A DNA stretch of 57,842 nt from Polaromonas sp. (lineage in GTDB: Bacteria; Pseudomonadota; Gammaproteobacteria; Burkholderiales; Burkholderiaceae_C), in the NCBI GenBank assembly GCA_013298815.1, contig JAAFJF010000014.1:1-57842 (forward strand), written 5' to 3'. The notes below the pieces were generated by a model. The model was not told the DNA's origin and did no database searches. It saw only the letters and a list, made by a program, of their open reading frames with translations. Made by a program: the position numbers and the translations under genes. Positions 18,500 through 26,447 of this stretch are shown here, piece by piece (positions within the stretch are counted from its first letter, which is position 1; the number at the start of each line of letters is the position of its first letter).

Positions 18500-18994
18500 T
18501 TAACTTTTGAACTCATCCATCAATGTCCGAATATGTTCAGGCTCTAAATTCCAAGCCGCCGAGCTGGGATTTATGACGATGGCAGAGTAGCTATTTGAAT
18601 TTGACAATGCAAATTCAAATATTTCGTGACTGCCCATAGCAAAAGCGCTAACTTCATTTCCTGCCCAAAGTCGCAATTCATGCCAACTGGTGAATGCTGG
18701 CAAATGAGGTTTTCCAATTGTGTTGAAGCACGTCATAAATTTGATAATGCTTCCTACTTCAAAGGTAACCAAGTTATTCGCTGATGGCGAAGTTTTTAAC
18801 TCATCTGTGATCAGCGGCACTAAAAAAGTAGCAGCAATTAATGCTTTACCAACGTCTACTGCCGTTCTTTCTGAGCGCTCAGCTTTATGACGAAACATTG
18901 CAGCTTCCAACGCAGGATTTTCGACAGGCTTATTCGCCCTAGTTGCCTCGGAAGCAGGTATTTTTCTATTGAAAAGTTTGTCGAATGGCCACAT
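18500..18994 (-). CDS. SseB-like N-terminal domain protein
   Basis: A 164-residue soluble protein. The second half matches the pattern of the SseB N-terminal domain: ATFLVPLITDEL, then LPAFTSWHELRLWAG and YSAIVINPSSAAWNLEPEHI. The function of this domain is not known. It also appears as a scaffold in type III secretion contexts and in small stand-alone proteins. The ATG at 18994 gives MWPFDKLFNRK. It ends 23 bases before dnaG on the same strand and may be co-transcribed with it, in the position where rpsU sits in many genomes. Confidence 0.7.
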   Translation of the reverse strand: MWPFDKLFNRKIPASEATRANKPVENPALEAAMFRHKAERSERTAVDVGKALIAATFLVPLITDELKTSPSANNLVTFEVGSIIKFMTCFNTIGKPHLPAFTSWHELRLWAGNEVSAFAMGSHEIFEFALSNSNSYSAIVINPSSAAWNLEPEHIRTLMDEFKS

Positions 18995-19043
18995 GCTTAA
19001 ATTGTTTGAGTCTAAATGGAAGCGTATAGCCTACACCAGAAAA

Positions 19044-19120
19044 TGGGGTCAGAGTCCAATTTCGATGTGGCGGGGTAGTGCTCCGGCTGAGGAATTGTCC
19101 CGAATTGGAATCTGACCCCA
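19044..19120. repeat. MITE-like inverted repeat (GGGGTCAGA family)
   Basis: The left arm TGGGGTCAGAGTCCAATTT (continuing CG) at 19044-19064 and right arm CGAATTGGAATCTGACCCCA at 19101-19120 are inverted, with one mismatch and one gap. The spacer is 36 bases. No transposase is encoded. Similar TGGGGTCAGA ends are widespread in proteobacterial genomes, often near IS200-like or RAYT transposases. Confidence 0.75.
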
Positions 19121-19175
19121 ATTTCTTTGCCTCGGCTGGTAGAAGCTTCACTTGACTGCCAACCGTCAAATGAAA

Positions 19176-19225
19176 GCTCCCCTTTCACCCGGCGGGGTGA
19201 GAGGGGCTGGGGGAGAGCGGGGGAA
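19176..19225. repeat. G-rich block with CACCC/GGGGTG dyad
   Basis: Purine-rich tract (GAGGGGCTGGGGGAGAGCGG) next to CACCCGGCGGGGTG. It resembles the common CCCTCTCCC-type intergenic repeats. It may form a stable hairpin or a G-quadruplex on the plus strand. Confidence 0.45.
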
Positions 19226-19264
19226 ACAAGCCAGCTAAATTTGTGGAAATGGCAGCTACAAAAC

Positions 19265-19320
19265 GCTATAAATAAAATAGCTACTCAGGCAATAAATACG
19301 CCGGCTAGAGGCATAAATGA
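19265..19320 (+). repeat. Dispersed palindromic repeat, copy D
   Basis: The dyad GCTATAAATAAAATAGC is identical to that of copy B, followed by AATACGCCGGCTAGAGGC. It lies between the SseB-like gene and the 3' end of ggt. Confidence 0.95.
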
Positions 19321-19345
19321 ACCCTAAAATAGCCTAAATCACCAA

Positions 19346-21280
19346 TTAATCCCCCAAAACCACCCCTTCCCGCCGCGGATCCGCCCCACCAAAGAACCCG
19401 TCATAGGTCGCCACACCTGATGATGTCGTCCGCTCAATCGCCTGCAGCCCGCTGGTCATCTCAATCTCCCGAATCTCATGCCCTTTGGCTTTCAGGGCTT
19501 CGACGACAGCTGGCGGAAAGCGTTTGGCCTCCAAAATACTGGGCCCGTTGAGCGAGCCGAAGTTGGGCAGGTTGATGGCTTCTTGCGCGTTCATGCCCCA
19601 ATTCAATGTGCCGTAAAGTGTTTTCGCGGTGAAGTGGATGATGAGCGCGCCGCCTGGGCTGCCGGCGCTCATGATGACTTGGCCTGTGGTTTTGTCGATC
19701 ACGAGGGTGGGCGACATGCTAGAGCGGGGGCGTTTGCCGGGCTCAACGCGGTTGGCAATGGGTTTGCCAGACGCGTCTGCAGGGGTGAAGCTGAAATCTG
19801 TCAACTCGTTGTTAAGCAGAAATCCGCCCGCCAAATTCGGACTTGGCGAGACCATTTGCATAGACCCAAAGCCGCCTTCAATCGTCGTCGTCATCGCCAA
19901 CGCATTGCCAGCCGCGTCGATGATGCTGATGTGCGATGTGCCGTACTCGATTTGATCTGGCATCGGTGCATACTTGAAGTTATGTTGTGAATTTGCACCT
20001 GCTGAATTACCTATTTTGATAGCAGCATAGGGAAGCGGTATGCCGGCTGAAGCGGTTTTCATGCTCTTTTCACCGATTAATTTGGAACGTTGCGTGAGGT
20101 AAACCGGATTCAGCATTTCCTTCCAATTTCCTGCTGGCGGGGCAACAAAATCAGGGTCAGCCACGTATTGCGCACGGTCGGCAAAGGCGAGTCGGGAGGC
20201 TTCTAGGTACAAATGCAGCCACTCGGGGCTGAGGAATTCGGCAGCGGTGGGTACGGTGGCGGAATCCAGGGGCAAGTGCGGCGCTGGCGTGTTGTTCAAA
20301 ATGCTCAAGATCTGCCCAATCGCAATCGCGCCCGAGCTAGGCGGTGGCATGCCGCAGATTTGGTAGATTTCGGGGTCAACTTTGTAGTCAAAGCACAGCG
20401 GATCACGCTTTTTCGGTGCGTAGTTGGACAAGTCTTGCAAACTGAGCAGACCTGCATTCGTGGGGTGATTGCGCACCTTATCGACGATAGCTTGGGCTAC
20501 AGCACCTTCTAGCAACGCTTTGGAGCCATCTTTGGCAATACCGCGCAAGACGGCAGCGTAAGCGGGGTTTTTAAGGACATGACCAACAGGCCAAGCCGCA
20601 CCCGCAGCGTCGTAAAAATAAGCCGCTGCGACAGGGTCGTTTTTGAGGTTTTTCTCAGCCGTCAGCAGCGTGTTCAGGCGCGGGCTGACCTTGAAACCGC
20701 CTTCCGCCAAAGCAATCGCCGGCTGAAACAGCGTTGCCCACGGCAGCTTGCCATGCTGTTTGTGCGCCATCTCCAGCATCCGCACCGTGCCCGGCACGCC
20801 GACGGAGCGACCACCCACTTGCGCCTCGGTAAACGCCAGTGGTTTGCCGTCTTTACCCATGAAAAGCGACTCGGTAGCCGCTGCGGGCGCAGTTTCGCGG
20901 CCATCAAAAGCCTCAATATTGGCTTCCATCTTGCCGTTAGCTTTGCCGTCTTGATTGCCTTTGGCGTGCAGCAAAAACGCCCCACCACCAATCCCGCTAG
21001 ACTGCGGCTCCACCAGCCCCAGCACCATCTGCACCACTACAGCAGCATCCACCGCGCTACCGCCCGCTTTCAAAATCTGGTAACCCGCATCGGTCGCCAG
21101 CGGGTTCGCCGCAGCCACGGCAAACTTCTTGGTCGCCCAGCCGGGTTTCTCTGTGAAGCCAGAGGCGGCTTCGGGCAGGATGGGGGCGGTGTAAGTGAAT
21201 TGCGGCTGATTCGTCGCGCAGCCGGCGAGTAATGAGCTTGCTAAGGCTGCAATAGAGCCAAATTTAGTGAAATTCGTCAT
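19346..21280 (-). CDS. ggt: Gamma-glutamyltransferase
   Basis: Cleaves gamma-glutamyl bonds such as that of glutathione in the periplasm, 644 residues. The N-terminus is a lipoprotein signal (SIAALASSLLAGCATNQ). The precursor should self-cleave before the nucleophilic Thr of the GTSHISIID segment (compare TTHYSVVD in E. coli). Pocket residues follow in RPRSSMSPTLV and MSAGSPGGALIIHF. The large-subunit substrate region is visible as GFFLL-type ANPLATDAGYQIL, then GLVEPQSSGIGGGAFLLHA. Its Shine-Dalgarno (AAGGGG) and ATG are part of repeat copy E. A weak match to the same repeat also lies within the gene at about 19990-20023. Confidence 0.96.
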   Translation of the reverse strand: MTNFTKFGSIAALASSLLAGCATNQPQFTYTAPILPEAASGFTEKPGWATKKFAVAAANPLATDAGYQILKAGGSAVDAAVVVQMVLGLVEPQSSGIGGGAFLLHAKGNQDGKANGKMEANIEAFDGRETAPAAATESLFMGKDGKPLAFTEAQVGGRSVGVPGTVRMLEMAHKQHGKLPWATLFQPAIALAEGGFKVSPRLNTLLTAEKNLKNDPVAAAYFYDAAGAAWPVGHVLKNPAYAAVLRGIAKDGSKALLEGAVAQAIVDKVRNHPTNAGLLSLQDLSNYAPKKRDPLCFDYKVDPEIYQICGMPPPSSGAIAIGQILSILNNTPAPHLPLDSATVPTAAEFLSPEWLHLYLEASRLAFADRAQYVADPDFVAPPAGNWKEMLNPVYLTQRSKLIGEKSMKTASAGIPLPYAAIKIGNSAGANSQHNFKYAPMPDQIEYGTSHISIIDAAGNALAMTTTIEGGFGSMQMVSPSPNLAGGFLLNNELTDFSFTPADASGKPIANRVEPGKRPRSSMSPTLVIDKTTGQVIMSAGSPGGALIIHFTAKTLYGTLNWGMNAQEAINLPNFGSLNGPSILEAKRFPPAVVEALKAKGHEIREIEMTSGLQAIERTTSSGVATYDGFFGGADPRREGVVLGD

Positions 21281-21345
21281 TTTTACCCCTTAAATATAAC
21301 TCTAGCCGGCGTATTATCTGCCTAAGTAGCTATTAAATTCATAGC
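21278..21345 (-). repeat. Dispersed palindromic repeat, copy E (supplies ggt start)
   Basis: Reverse-orientation copy. On the minus strand it reads dyad, AATACGCCGGCTAGAG, then TATATTTAAGGGGTAAAA and the ATG of ggt. The tail matches that of copy B, so the translation initiation site of ggt belongs to the repeat. Confidence 0.9.
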
Positions 21346-21512
21346 AATTTAGAAAGTTGTTGCTAGTGCGTCAATCTCATTATTGCATTGCAATTGGCAA
21401 CTTAGGAAAAAGTTATATTCAAATTTAAGTATATTAATTCAATTTAATATTATTTTACAATCTATAAAAGCTTTGACATCATGCATTCTTTTGTATGTAA
21501 AAGGTGATTGTT

Positions 21513-22496
21513 ATGAAGTTTAGAGATATCGATTTGAGTGACAACGCGCTGAATTCGGAACATGAAAGACTCGGTATTCCGCCGCTTGAAAGATCTGTAG
21601 AAAACATCGCGTTGGCAGACTCGCAAAGTCGCGTGATTCGTGGCGCTGTATGGCTGACGTCAAGCATGCTTGCTTTGCTGGTGATTTACTTGTTGATTCA
21701 GCTTTTCGGTAACGGCACGGTGGCTGCTAAATCATTGCTGAGTGAAGCATTGGCAAGTGACATTTTTTGGAGTGCAGTTGCAGTTGGTTTGCTCGCTCAA
21801 ATCGTTGATGGCGCTCTGGGCATGGCTTATGGGGTGACTTCAACCACTTTTTTAATGGCGAGCGGCGTTAGCCCAGCCATGGCGTCTGCCAGTGTGCATG
21901 TTGCGGAGGTGTTTACAACGGGTGTTTCAGGCATATCGCACGCAAAGCTTGGCAACGTCAATAAAAAGCTTTTCCTTAAACTCTTGCTGCCAGGCATCAC
22001 TGGTGCAGTTACTGGCGCATATATCTTGACCAGCATTGATGGAAAGGCAATCAAGCCCTACATATCGGCCTATTTGTTGCTGATGGGCGTTTACATCATC
22101 AGCAAGGTTTTTAAGAAGATTGAGGCGAATCGGAAAGAACCCAAGCATGTTGCCAAGCTAGCGCTGGTAGGTGGTTTTGTTGATGCCATCGGCGGAGGCG
22201 GCTGGGGCCCTGTCGTTACAACGACGTTGGTAGGAACAGGGCAGGACCCAAGAACCACCATTGGATCAGTTAACTTCGCGGAGTTTTTCTTAACCTTCGG
22301 CAGCGCCATCACCTTCACCGCATTGGTTGGTTTTGGCCCTTGGATGGTGGTTGCAGGTTTGGTGATTGGTGGTTTGTTCGCTGCGCCGTTTGCCGCTTAT
22401 TTATGCAGCAAGTTGCAAACCCGTACTTTGTTGATACTGGTTGGCACACTCATTACAGTGGTTAGTACGTTTAATTTGTACAAGTCGTTGGTGTAA
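21513..22496 (+). CDS. TauE/SafE-family membrane exporter
   Basis: A 327-residue inner-membrane protein of the TauE/SafE family (sulfite/organosulfur export or related anion transport). Duplicated family segments are visible: VDGALGMAYGVTSTTFLMAS in the first half and VGGFVDAIGGGGWGPVVTTT in the second. About seven to eight hydrophobic segments follow a short cytoplasmic N-terminus. The ATG at 21513 has AAGG at 21501-21504. An in-frame GTG lies nine bases further upstream. It diverges from ggt across a very A/T-rich spacer. The substrate is not readable. Confidence 0.9.
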   Translation: MKFRDIDLSDNALNSEHERLGIPPLERSVENIALADSQSRVIRGAVWLTSSMLALLVIYLLIQLFGNGTVAAKSLLSEALASDIFWSAVAVGLLAQIVDGALGMAYGVTSTTFLMASGVSPAMASASVHVAEVFTTGVSGISHAKLGNVNKKLFLKLLLPGITGAVTGAYILTSIDGKAIKPYISAYLLLMGVYIISKVFKKIEANRKEPKHVAKLALVGGFVDAIGGGGWGPVVTTTLVGTGQDPRTTIGSVNFAEFFLTFGSAITFTALVGFGPWMVVAGLVIGGLFAAPFAAYLCSKLQTRTLLILVGTLITVVSTFNLYKSLV

Positions 22497-22507
22497 TTTT
22501 TGCAGAA

Positions 22508-22541
22508 AAAAGCCTGCATATCCAAGGATATGCAGGCTTTT
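22508..22541. terminator. Bidirectional terminator
   Basis: AGCCTGCATATCC and GGATATGCAGGCT form a perfect 13-bp stem with A-tract before and T-tract after. It serves both the TauE/SafE gene (+) and the convergent dehydrogenase gene (-). Confidence 0.9.
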
Positions 22542-22558
22542 GATAGCTTTAAAGTAGA

Positions 22559-23317
22559 TTATTTCGGTGCGAGACGAATCGCGCCATCCAAGCGGATCAC
22601 TTCGCCGTTGAGCATGTCGTTCTCAAAAATATGCTTGGCTAATTTGGCGTAGTCTTGCGGTGTGCCCAGACGTGATGGAAATGGCACGGCGGCAGCCAAA
22701 GCGTCTTGCACGTCTTGCGGCATGCCAAACATCATGGGGGTGCCGAAAATGCCTGGGGCGATGGTCATGTTGCGGATGCCGTTACGGGCTAGGTCGCGGG
22801 CGATGGGCAATGTCATGCCGACCACGCCGCCTTTGGAGGCGCTGTAGGCGGCTTGGCCGATTTGACCGTCGTAGGCTGCTACGGACGCAGTAGAGATCAT
22901 CACACCGCGCTCGCCAGTGCTTTCCGGCTCGTTTTTGCACATGGCATCAGCGGCCAGGCGAATCATGTTGAAGCTGCCGATCAGGTTAATTGTCACGGTG
23001 CGCTTGAAAGTCTCAAAGTTGTGCGGGCCGTTTTTACCGACGGTTTTTTCACCGGTGGCGATGCCTGCGCAGTTGACCAAACCCATGAGTTTGCCCAACG
23101 AAGTGGCTTTGGCGACGACAGCTTGGCCGTCAGCTTCAGAGGTCACATCACATTTGACGAATGCGCCGCCGATTTCTTTGGCGATAGTCTCACCTTTGTC
23201 GGCCTGCATGTCCGCAATCACAACCGTGCCGCCGGCTGCTGCCAACATGCGCGCCGTGCCTTCACCCAAGCCTGATGCGCCGCCGGTGACGATGAATACT
23301 TTGCCTTTGATGTCCAT
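22559..23317 (-). CDS. SDR 3-hydroxyacyl-CoA dehydrogenase, HSD17B10-like
   Basis: A 252-residue short-chain dehydrogenase. The NAD-binding motif is [10 protein letters not shown] at residues 11-20, NCAGIA follows, and the catalytic pair is in YSASK. The opening [19 protein letters not shown] and the [16 protein letters not shown] ending are typical of the type II 3-hydroxyacyl-CoA (2-methyl-3-hydroxybutyryl-CoA) dehydrogenases of isoleucine and fatty-acid breakdown (ivdG-like). A LiuR-like operator 46-67 bases upstream supports a role in branched-chain amino acid catabolism. No other gene of that pathway is adjacent. Confidence 0.92.
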   Translation of the reverse strand: MDIKGKVFIVTGGASGLGEGTARMLAAAGGTVVIADMQADKGETIAKEIGGAFVKCDVTSEADGQAVVAKATSLGKLMGLVNCAGIATGEKTVGKNGPHNFETFKRTVTINLIGSFNMIRLAADAMCKNEPESTGERGVMISTASVAAYDGQIGQAAYSASKGGVVGMTLPIARDLARNGIRNMTIAPGIFGTPMMFGMPQDVQDALAAAVPFPSRLGTPQDYAKLAKHIFENDMLNGEVIRLDGAIRLAPK

Positions 23318-23362
23318 GAGAAATCCTCTTGAGTTGAAAATGGGTAAATGTCTATATGGTCA

Positions 23363-23384
23363 TTGACGTGTACGTCAACGTAAA
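23363..23384 (-). promoter_or_regulatory. LiuR-like operator
   Basis: TTGACGT and ACGTCAA are inverted around GT, and a further ACGTAAAC follows on the plus strand. The MerR-type regulator LiuR of proteobacterial branched-chain amino acid catabolism recognises TTTACGT/ACGTAAA-type dyads. The site lies in the promoter region of the short-chain dehydrogenase gene. Confidence 0.5.
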
Positions 23385-23429
23385 CCCCAATTATGACCTA
23401 AGAGAAGAGCTGTGAGCTGACACATTCCT

Positions 23430-23494
23430 GTCATTCCCGCGAAGGCGGGAATCCACGGTGGCGCTCATGGATTCCCGCCTTCGCGGGAATGACG
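23430..23494. repeat. dRS3-like double palindrome
   Basis: Two 20-bp palindromes of form ATTCCC-N8-GGGAAT in inverted order, separated by an 18-base spacer and flanked by GTCA/TGAC. The same composite occurs inside earP at 35566-35632. The format equals that of the neisserial dRS3 repeat. Here it could also end transcription between the iron-binding protein gene and the dehydrogenase. Confidence 0.85.
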
Positions 23495-23525
23495 GGTTAA
23501 ATAATGGGGACGACAGCGTTAGGCG

Positions 23526-24581
23526 TTATTTATAACCAACACGGTCCAACATTTGCTGCACTTTGACCAAGTTTTTAGCGGCTGTCGCCAACGGAACTGT
23601 TTCAGATTTGAAGTCGCCGCCACTCATCGCTTTGAGGGCCGCGTTGTCAATCTTCACGCCTTTGACTGTTGGCCACTCGTTGTTGCCATTGGCAAAATGG
23701 TCTTGCGCGAAGGGGCTGGCGAGGTATTCCATGAACAACACGGCGTTATCGCGGTTTTTGGCATATTTCGCCACTGCGCCGCCGGCGATGTTCATGTGCG
23801 TGCCCCAAGTGGCTTGGTTCGGGAACACCACGCCGACTTTTTCCATGATGGCTTTGTCTTCTGGGTTGGTTGAGCGCATCAAGCGGGCTAGGTAATAGGT
23901 ATTGGTCAGCGCAATGCCGCACTCGCCGCTGGCAACAGCCTTGATTTGGTCCGTGTCGCCACCCTTAGGTGCGCGTGCCATGTTGTCGACCATACCTTTT
24001 AAGAAAACTTCGGTTTTGGCTTCACCCAAGTGCTCAGTTAGGGCAGAGAACAAGCTCATGTTGTAAGGGTGCGAGCCAGAGCGGGTGCAGACTTTGCCCT
24101 TGTTTTTAGGGTCAGCCAACTCCTCGTAGGTGTCAACATCGTCCTTTTTGACCTTGACTTTGTCATACACAATCACGCGGGCGCGGGTGGAGAAGCCGGT
24201 CCAAGTCACACCTTCAGCTGTGGGCGCAGAGCGTAAATTGGCGGGAATGCTGTCGTCAAGCAGTTTAGATTTGAAGGGTTGGAACAAACCTTGCGCATCG
24301 GCAGAGGCCAAGCGGGCAGCGTCCACCAGCAAAATCAAATCAGCAGGAGAGGCTGCGCCCTCGGCTTTCAAGCGGGTCAAAATGCCAGCGTCATCAGAAT
24401 CGACGCGGTTGATTTTGATGCCGGTTGTTTTTGTAAAGGTGCTGTACAAGGCCTCGTCTGTTGAATAATGGCGTGCAGAATAGATGTTGAGCACTTTTTC
24501 GGCCGTTTGGGCTTGGGCCGTGTTGAGTGACAACAGCGTGCTTGAGATAATTGCCAAAGTTAATAGCGAACGTTTGAACAT
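23526..24581 (-). CDS. Periplasmic ferric-iron-binding protein (FutA/FbpA type)
   Basis: Substrate-binding protein of a ferric-ion ABC importer, 351 residues. The signal peptide is cleaved after AQA near residue 25. The mature start VLNIYSARHYSTDEALYSTF and the NTYYLARLMRS stretch provide the tyrosines that bind iron in FutA/FbpA proteins. No permease or ATPase gene accompanies it, so it is an orphan that must work with a transporter elsewhere. A Fur-box-like site lies 45-63 bases upstream, which fits iron-starvation induction. A dRS3-like palindrome follows the gene. Confidence 0.93.
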   Translation of the reverse strand: MFKRSLLTLAIISSTLLSLNTAQAQTAEKVLNIYSARHYSTDEALYSTFTKTTGIKINRVDSDDAGILTRLKAEGAASPADLILLVDAARLASADAQGLFQPFKSKLLDDSIPANLRSAPTAEGVTWTGFSTRARVIVYDKVKVKKDDVDTYEELADPKNKGKVCTRSGSHPYNMSLFSALTEHLGEAKTEVFLKGMVDNMARAPKGGDTDQIKAVASGECGIALTNTYYLARLMRSTNPEDKAIMEKVGVVFPNQATWGTHMNIAGGAVAKYAKNRDNAVLFMEYLASPFAQDHFANGNNEWPTVKGVKIDNAALKAMSGGDFKSETVPLATAAKNLVKVQQMLDRVGYK

Positions 24582-24625
24582 GGTGAGTCCTTAAATAATC
24601 AAAAAAATTAGCAGAGAAAAATATT

Positions 24626-24644
24626 GCAAATGCGAATCATTCTT
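24626..24644. promoter_or_regulatory. Putative Fur box
   Basis: GCAAATGCGAATCATTCTT matches the 19-bp Fur consensus at 13 positions by eye, including the central AAT-CATT core. It lies between the divergent iron-binding protein and patatin genes and could control both. Confidence 0.6.
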
Positions 24645-24701
24645 AATTATAACGTCGCCAATGCTGTTACGTTGACGACCGCGCAGAAAACCAGAGGTTT
24701 T

Positions 24702-25592
24702 ATGGGGTTAAAACGAGCCTCAATACTCGTTTTGGCGGCATATTTGGTCGGCTGTAGTTCCATGTCTACGGTTACCACGCCGCCCAGTGTTCCCACAGTC
24801 AGCACCAAACGCCTACCCAAAGTCGGCCTCGCCTTGGGCGGGGGTGCGGCACGTGGCTTTGCGCATGTGGGGGTGATTCAGGTGCTGGAAGAGGCAGGCA
24901 TCAAGCCTGATTTGGTGGTCGGCACGTCCGCAGGCAGCTTGGTTGCCGCCATTTACGCCAGTGGTAAGACGGGCGCACAGCTGCAAATCGTCGCCGAAAC
25001 CATGGAAGAAGCGGCCTTGACCGACTGGACGCTGCCGTTTTTGAGCCGAGGCATGCTGCGCGGTGAGGCATTGGCGAGGTATGTGAGCGGTCAAGTAGGC
25101 GGTAAAACCATAGAGTCGTTCGCTGTGCCGCTGGGTATTGTCGCGACAGATTTGCATAGCGGCCAGGGCGTGCTGTTCACACGGGGTGACACTGCGACTG
25201 CAGTTCGTGCTTCTAGTTCCGTTCCGGCGGTTTTTCAGCCTGTCAAAATCGGTACGCGTGAATATGTCGATGGCGGTTTGGTGTCACCTGTGCCGGTGCG
25301 CTATGCGCGGCAAATGGGGGCGGAGGTGGTGATAGCAGTCGATATTTCCGCCACGCCAGAGAGTAACCCCGCGTTAGGAACCATGGATATCTTGCTACAA
25401 ACCTTCGCCATCATGAGCCGATCCATCAATATTTTTGAACTGAAGGAAGCCGATGTTACTGTGCGCCCCGCGTTGGCAGGCGTGTCCAGCGCTGATTTTG
25501 CGTCTAAGCGACGCTCGATTGAAGCGGGCAGAGCGGCGATGTTGGCAGCGTTACCGCAGTTACGGACGGCTATGGCGGTGAAGAGTCAGTAA
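24702..25592 (+). CDS. Patatin-like phospholipase lipoprotein
   Basis: A 296-residue patatin-family serine hydrolase. The start at 24702 has AGAGG five bases upstream and yields a lipoprotein signal (ILVLAAYLVGCSSM). A longer frame begins at 24624 but would bury the signal. The oxyanion motif GLALGGGAARGFAHVG is followed by the nucleophile motif GTSAGS and the dyad Asp in DGGLVSP. It probably acts on phospholipids at an envelope membrane. Repeat copy F and a terminator follow. It shares the Fur-boxed spacer with the iron-binding protein gene. Confidence 0.93.
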   Translation: MGLKRASILVLAAYLVGCSSMSTVTTPPSVPTVSTKRLPKVGLALGGGAARGFAHVGVIQVLEEAGIKPDLVVGTSAGSLVAAIYASGKTGAQLQIVAETMEEAALTDWTLPFLSRGMLRGEALARYVSGQVGGKTIESFAVPLGIVATDLHSGQGVLFTRGDTATAVRASSSVPAVFQPVKIGTREYVDGGLVSPVPVRYARQMGAEVVIAVDISATPESNPALGTMDILLQTFAIMSRSINIFELKEADVTVRPALAGVSSADFASKRRSIEAGRAAMLAALPQLRTAMAVKSQ

Positions 25593-25598
25593 AACGAA

Positions 25599-25643
25599 TC
25601 TAGCCAGCGTATTTACTGCCTAAGCAGCTATTGAATTAATAGT
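25599..25643 (-). repeat. Dispersed palindromic repeat, copy F
   Basis: Reverse-orientation copy (TCTAGCCAGCGTATT, then dyad GCTATTGAATTAATAGT) seven bases after the patatin stop codon. Confidence 0.9.
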
Positions 25644-25655
25644 AAAAAAAAGGCG

Positions 25656-25688
25656 TAAAAAAAGCCACTCAAACTGAGTGGCTTTTTG
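25656..25688. terminator. Bidirectional terminator between patatin and phasin genes
   Basis: The perfect stem GCCACTC/GAGTGGC is flanked by A-run and T-run, suited to both convergent genes. Confidence 0.9.
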
Positions 25689-25735
25689 CTGTCTTAGCCC
25701 AAACCGAGAGGCTTGAGCTTAAGGCAGAAGGTCGA

Positions 25736-26284
25736 TTAACGCTTTTTTGTAGCGGTAGCTGATGCAGTTGCCTTCATCGCTGTTTCTGTAGCGGCTGTGA
25801 GGTTCTTCTCAGCCATTTCAGTTGCTTGCTTGACAGACTTTTGCACGGATTCCAATGCGCTGTTAGCAGCAGTTACTGCGTTTTTCATCATGGCAACAGC
25901 AGATTCAGAGCCAGCTGGTGCGTTTTTAGCTGCAGTGTCAACCAAGCCCATGAATTTCTTCTGTGCTTCTGCTGATTGTGCTTCAACGTTTTTTGTGAAC
26001 TCAGCGCCAGCGCTTTGTGCGATGTCATACAGGTGACGGCTGTAAGCAGCTGATTTTTCAGCCAAAGGCTGGATCAAGCCGGCTTGCAAAGCCAAAAACT
26101 CTTGCGCGTCTTTCACGCTCATAGAAGCTTTAGCATGCTCTGTAGATTCAGCCAAAGCGGCTTTAGCTGCAGTAACGTTCAACTCAACCATTTTTTCAAC
26201 GCCAGCGAAGGCTTTGGTGGTCAGGCCAAACAATGTGTCGAGGTTAGCTTTGTTTGAGGCTACGATTTGTTCTACGGTCATCAT
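25736..26284 (-). CDS. phaP: Phasin (PHA granule-associated protein)
   Basis: A 182-residue phasin of the PhaP family. It coats polyhydroxyalkanoate granules and controls their size and number. The protein is almost entirely amphipathic helix, with the family opening [19 protein letters not shown] and [18 protein letters not shown], and an Ala/Thr/Lys-rich tail. There are two adjacent ATG codons, and AGGAAA lies upstream. Two identical-type dyads (TGTTGCAG...GCAGCA) at 26389 and 26448 fit sites for the PHA-sensing repressor PhaR. No PHA synthase or PhaR gene lies in the window. Confidence 0.94.
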   Translation of the reverse strand: MMTVEQIVASNKANLDTLFGLTTKAFAGVEKMVELNVTAAKAALAESTEHAKASMSVKDAQEFLALQAGLIQPLAEKSAAYSRHLYDIAQSAGAEFTKNVEAQSAEAQKKFMGLVDTAAKNAPAGSESAVAMMKNAVTAANSALESVQKSVKQATEMAEKNLTAATETAMKATASATATKKR

Positions 26285-26388
26285 GATAATTTCCTATCTA
26301 TAAATAAAAATATAAATAAAGCATGTGAAAGTGAATAATAGATTTCGCCTTCTTTCGCTTTAACTCTAAAGCTGTTCTGAAACTTTTA

Positions 26389-26403
26389 TGTTGCAGTGCA
26401 GCA
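26389..26403. promoter_or_regulatory. Putative PhaR operator 1
   Basis: TGTTGCAGTGCAGCA, a near-palindrome of the CTGC/GCAG type known for PhaR targets, 105 bases upstream of phaP. Confidence 0.5.
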
Positions 26404-26447
26404 TAGAACGAATTATAGGGTTATCCCGCACGATTGCAAGTGTTTTA

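Larger units (their letters stand above)
18995..19345. other. Repeat-rich intergenic region
   Basis: 351 bases without a gene. In order it contains a MITE-like inverted repeat (19044-19120), a G-rich block with a CACCC/GGGGTG dyad (19176-19225) and dispersed repeat copy D. Three unrelated repeat families meet here, which marks it as an insertion-tolerant spot. Confidence 0.8.
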
